64,000 nt of DNA from Mucilaginibacter celer. Its GTDB lineage: Bacteria > Bacteroidota > Bacteroidia > Sphingobacteriales > Sphingobacteriaceae. Shown here in pieces: positions 63,847 to 64,000 of this stretch. Numbering within the stretch: the stretch's first letter is position 1; every line of letters begins with the position of its first letter. A program made the position numbers and the translations under genes. The notes beneath the pieces were generated by a model. That model was given only the letters and a program-made list of their open reading frames with translations. It had not been told where the DNA came from and made no database searches. The stretch covers positions 1,364,001-1,428,000 of the forward strand of contig NZ_CP032869.1 of the NCBI RefSeq assembly GCF_003576455.2, read 5' to 3'.

Positions 63847-63895
63847 CTCTAACCTCTAACCTCTAACCTCTAACCTCTAACCTCTAACCTCTAAC
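63847..63895. repeat. Perfect heptanucleotide tandem repeat (CTCTAAC)7
   Basis: Seven identical units in a row, followed by a degenerate tail (ctcctgtctctaaccac). It is the reverse complement of the gattagag/ggttag words at 63724-63770, so it could fold over the terminator. A perfect repeat of this length may vary in copy number. Confidence 0.9.
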
Positions 63896-63918
63896 CTCCT
63901 GTCTCTAACCACTAAAAC

Positions 63919-63959
63919 CACTGTATCAATACCGTACACATGGTGTTACACTTACGAAC
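63919..63959 (+). promoter_or_regulatory. Shared activator element of module 2, copy 4
   Basis: cactgtatcaataccgtac (63919-63937) equals copy 1; ccgtacacatggtgttac (63932-63949) equals copy 3. CGTAC at 63933 and CGAAC at 63955, 22 bases apart. By the spacing seen in the other copies, a start codon is expected near 64056-64058, beyond the window. Confidence 0.65.
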
Positions 63960-64000
63960 ACCTGGATATTTTAATTTGATTTAAATATTTGATAATCAGA

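Larger units (their letters stand above)
63728..64000. other. Gene-free end of window: word repeats, terminator, heptamer tract and activator element
   Basis: Arms of gattagag/ggttagg words (63724-63770), a terminator (63771-63810), seven tandem CTCTAAC units (63847-63895), and activator element copy 4 (63919-63959). No reading frame is apparent up to base 64000. Confidence 0.75.

Noticed and set aside
63847..63895. CRISPR-like array suggested by regular tandem repeats
   Set aside because: The units are 7 bases with no spacers; a simple heptamer tract. The other word repeats are also too short and degenerate, and no cas gene is present.

Overview
The window looks like a chromosome segment of a Bacteroidota bacterium, most likely Sphingobacteriaceae (Mucilaginibacter- or Pedobacter-like). 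The pointers are a SusC/SusD pair under a FecI/FecR sigma/anti-sigma system, a one-protein hybrid two-component sensor with a Reg_prop propeller, DUF1080 and TIM-barrel 'sugar phosphate isomerase' genes, arrays of MacB/FtsX permeases, mostly weak Shine-Dalgarno sequences and moderate GC. The genus is an inference from gene content; no rRNA or tRNA gene was seen.

Layout. (1) 1-4126: end of a cytochrome c, then a tight run MFS sugar/nucleoside transporter, two Tat-type TIM-barrel isomerases and a DUF1080 protein, closed by a terminator; this resembles the Bacteroidota 3-keto-sugar/polyol catabolic clusters. (2) 4365-10433: a large HTCS-like hybrid histidine kinase without DNA-binding domain, a NIPSNAP protein, a stand-alone receiver and a small lipoprotein. 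(3) 10645-19376, export module 1: HlyD/MacA adaptor, TolC, MacB-type ATPase, two half-size FtsX permeases, then an NtrC-type sigma-54 activator and its histidine kinase. A canonical -24/-12 promoter lies 39 bases before the adaptor. (4) 26202-19618 (minus strand): FecI-type sigma, FecR, STN-containing SusC, SusD. (5) 26990-33949: a Tat-exported GH-D-clan glycosidase-like protein, an ABC exporter overlapping a glycosyltransferase, and htpG. (6) 34196-63727, export module 2: histidine kinase and sigma-54 activator on the minus strand, divergent from an HlyD adaptor, one ATPase and nine full-length (about 800 residue) MacB/FtsX permeases in tandem, interrupted by one secreted beta-helix DUF4097 protein with an 18-residue repeat.

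How it fits together. Modules 1 and 2 share the same logic: a kinase and NtrC-family activator placed next to a tripartite MacAB-like exporter. In module 2 a shared element (CCGTAC start, CGTAC half-sites 22-23 bases apart) lies 124-126 bases upstream of three start codons (37353, 44776, 53666), followed 81-83 bases later by a TGGYAYG box resembling a sigma-54 -24 element. The same element recurs at 63919, at the window's end. With two terminators this divides the permease array into three or more transcription units that one activator could co-control. One ATPase serving nine permeases, under shared enhancer-like elements, is the most unusual system here.

The intergenic DNA is also unusual. 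Nearly every gap in module 2 is filled by degenerate short-word repeats (GTCATTAA-type, CTAACCT-type, TTCATAG-type) arranged as inverted arms. At least three further palindromic or MITE-like families sit elsewhere (26592-26856 with 33-base inverted ends, 34061-34190 with 25-base inverted ends, and a CCCCTCT/AGAGGGG family at 19412, 31755 and 31898).
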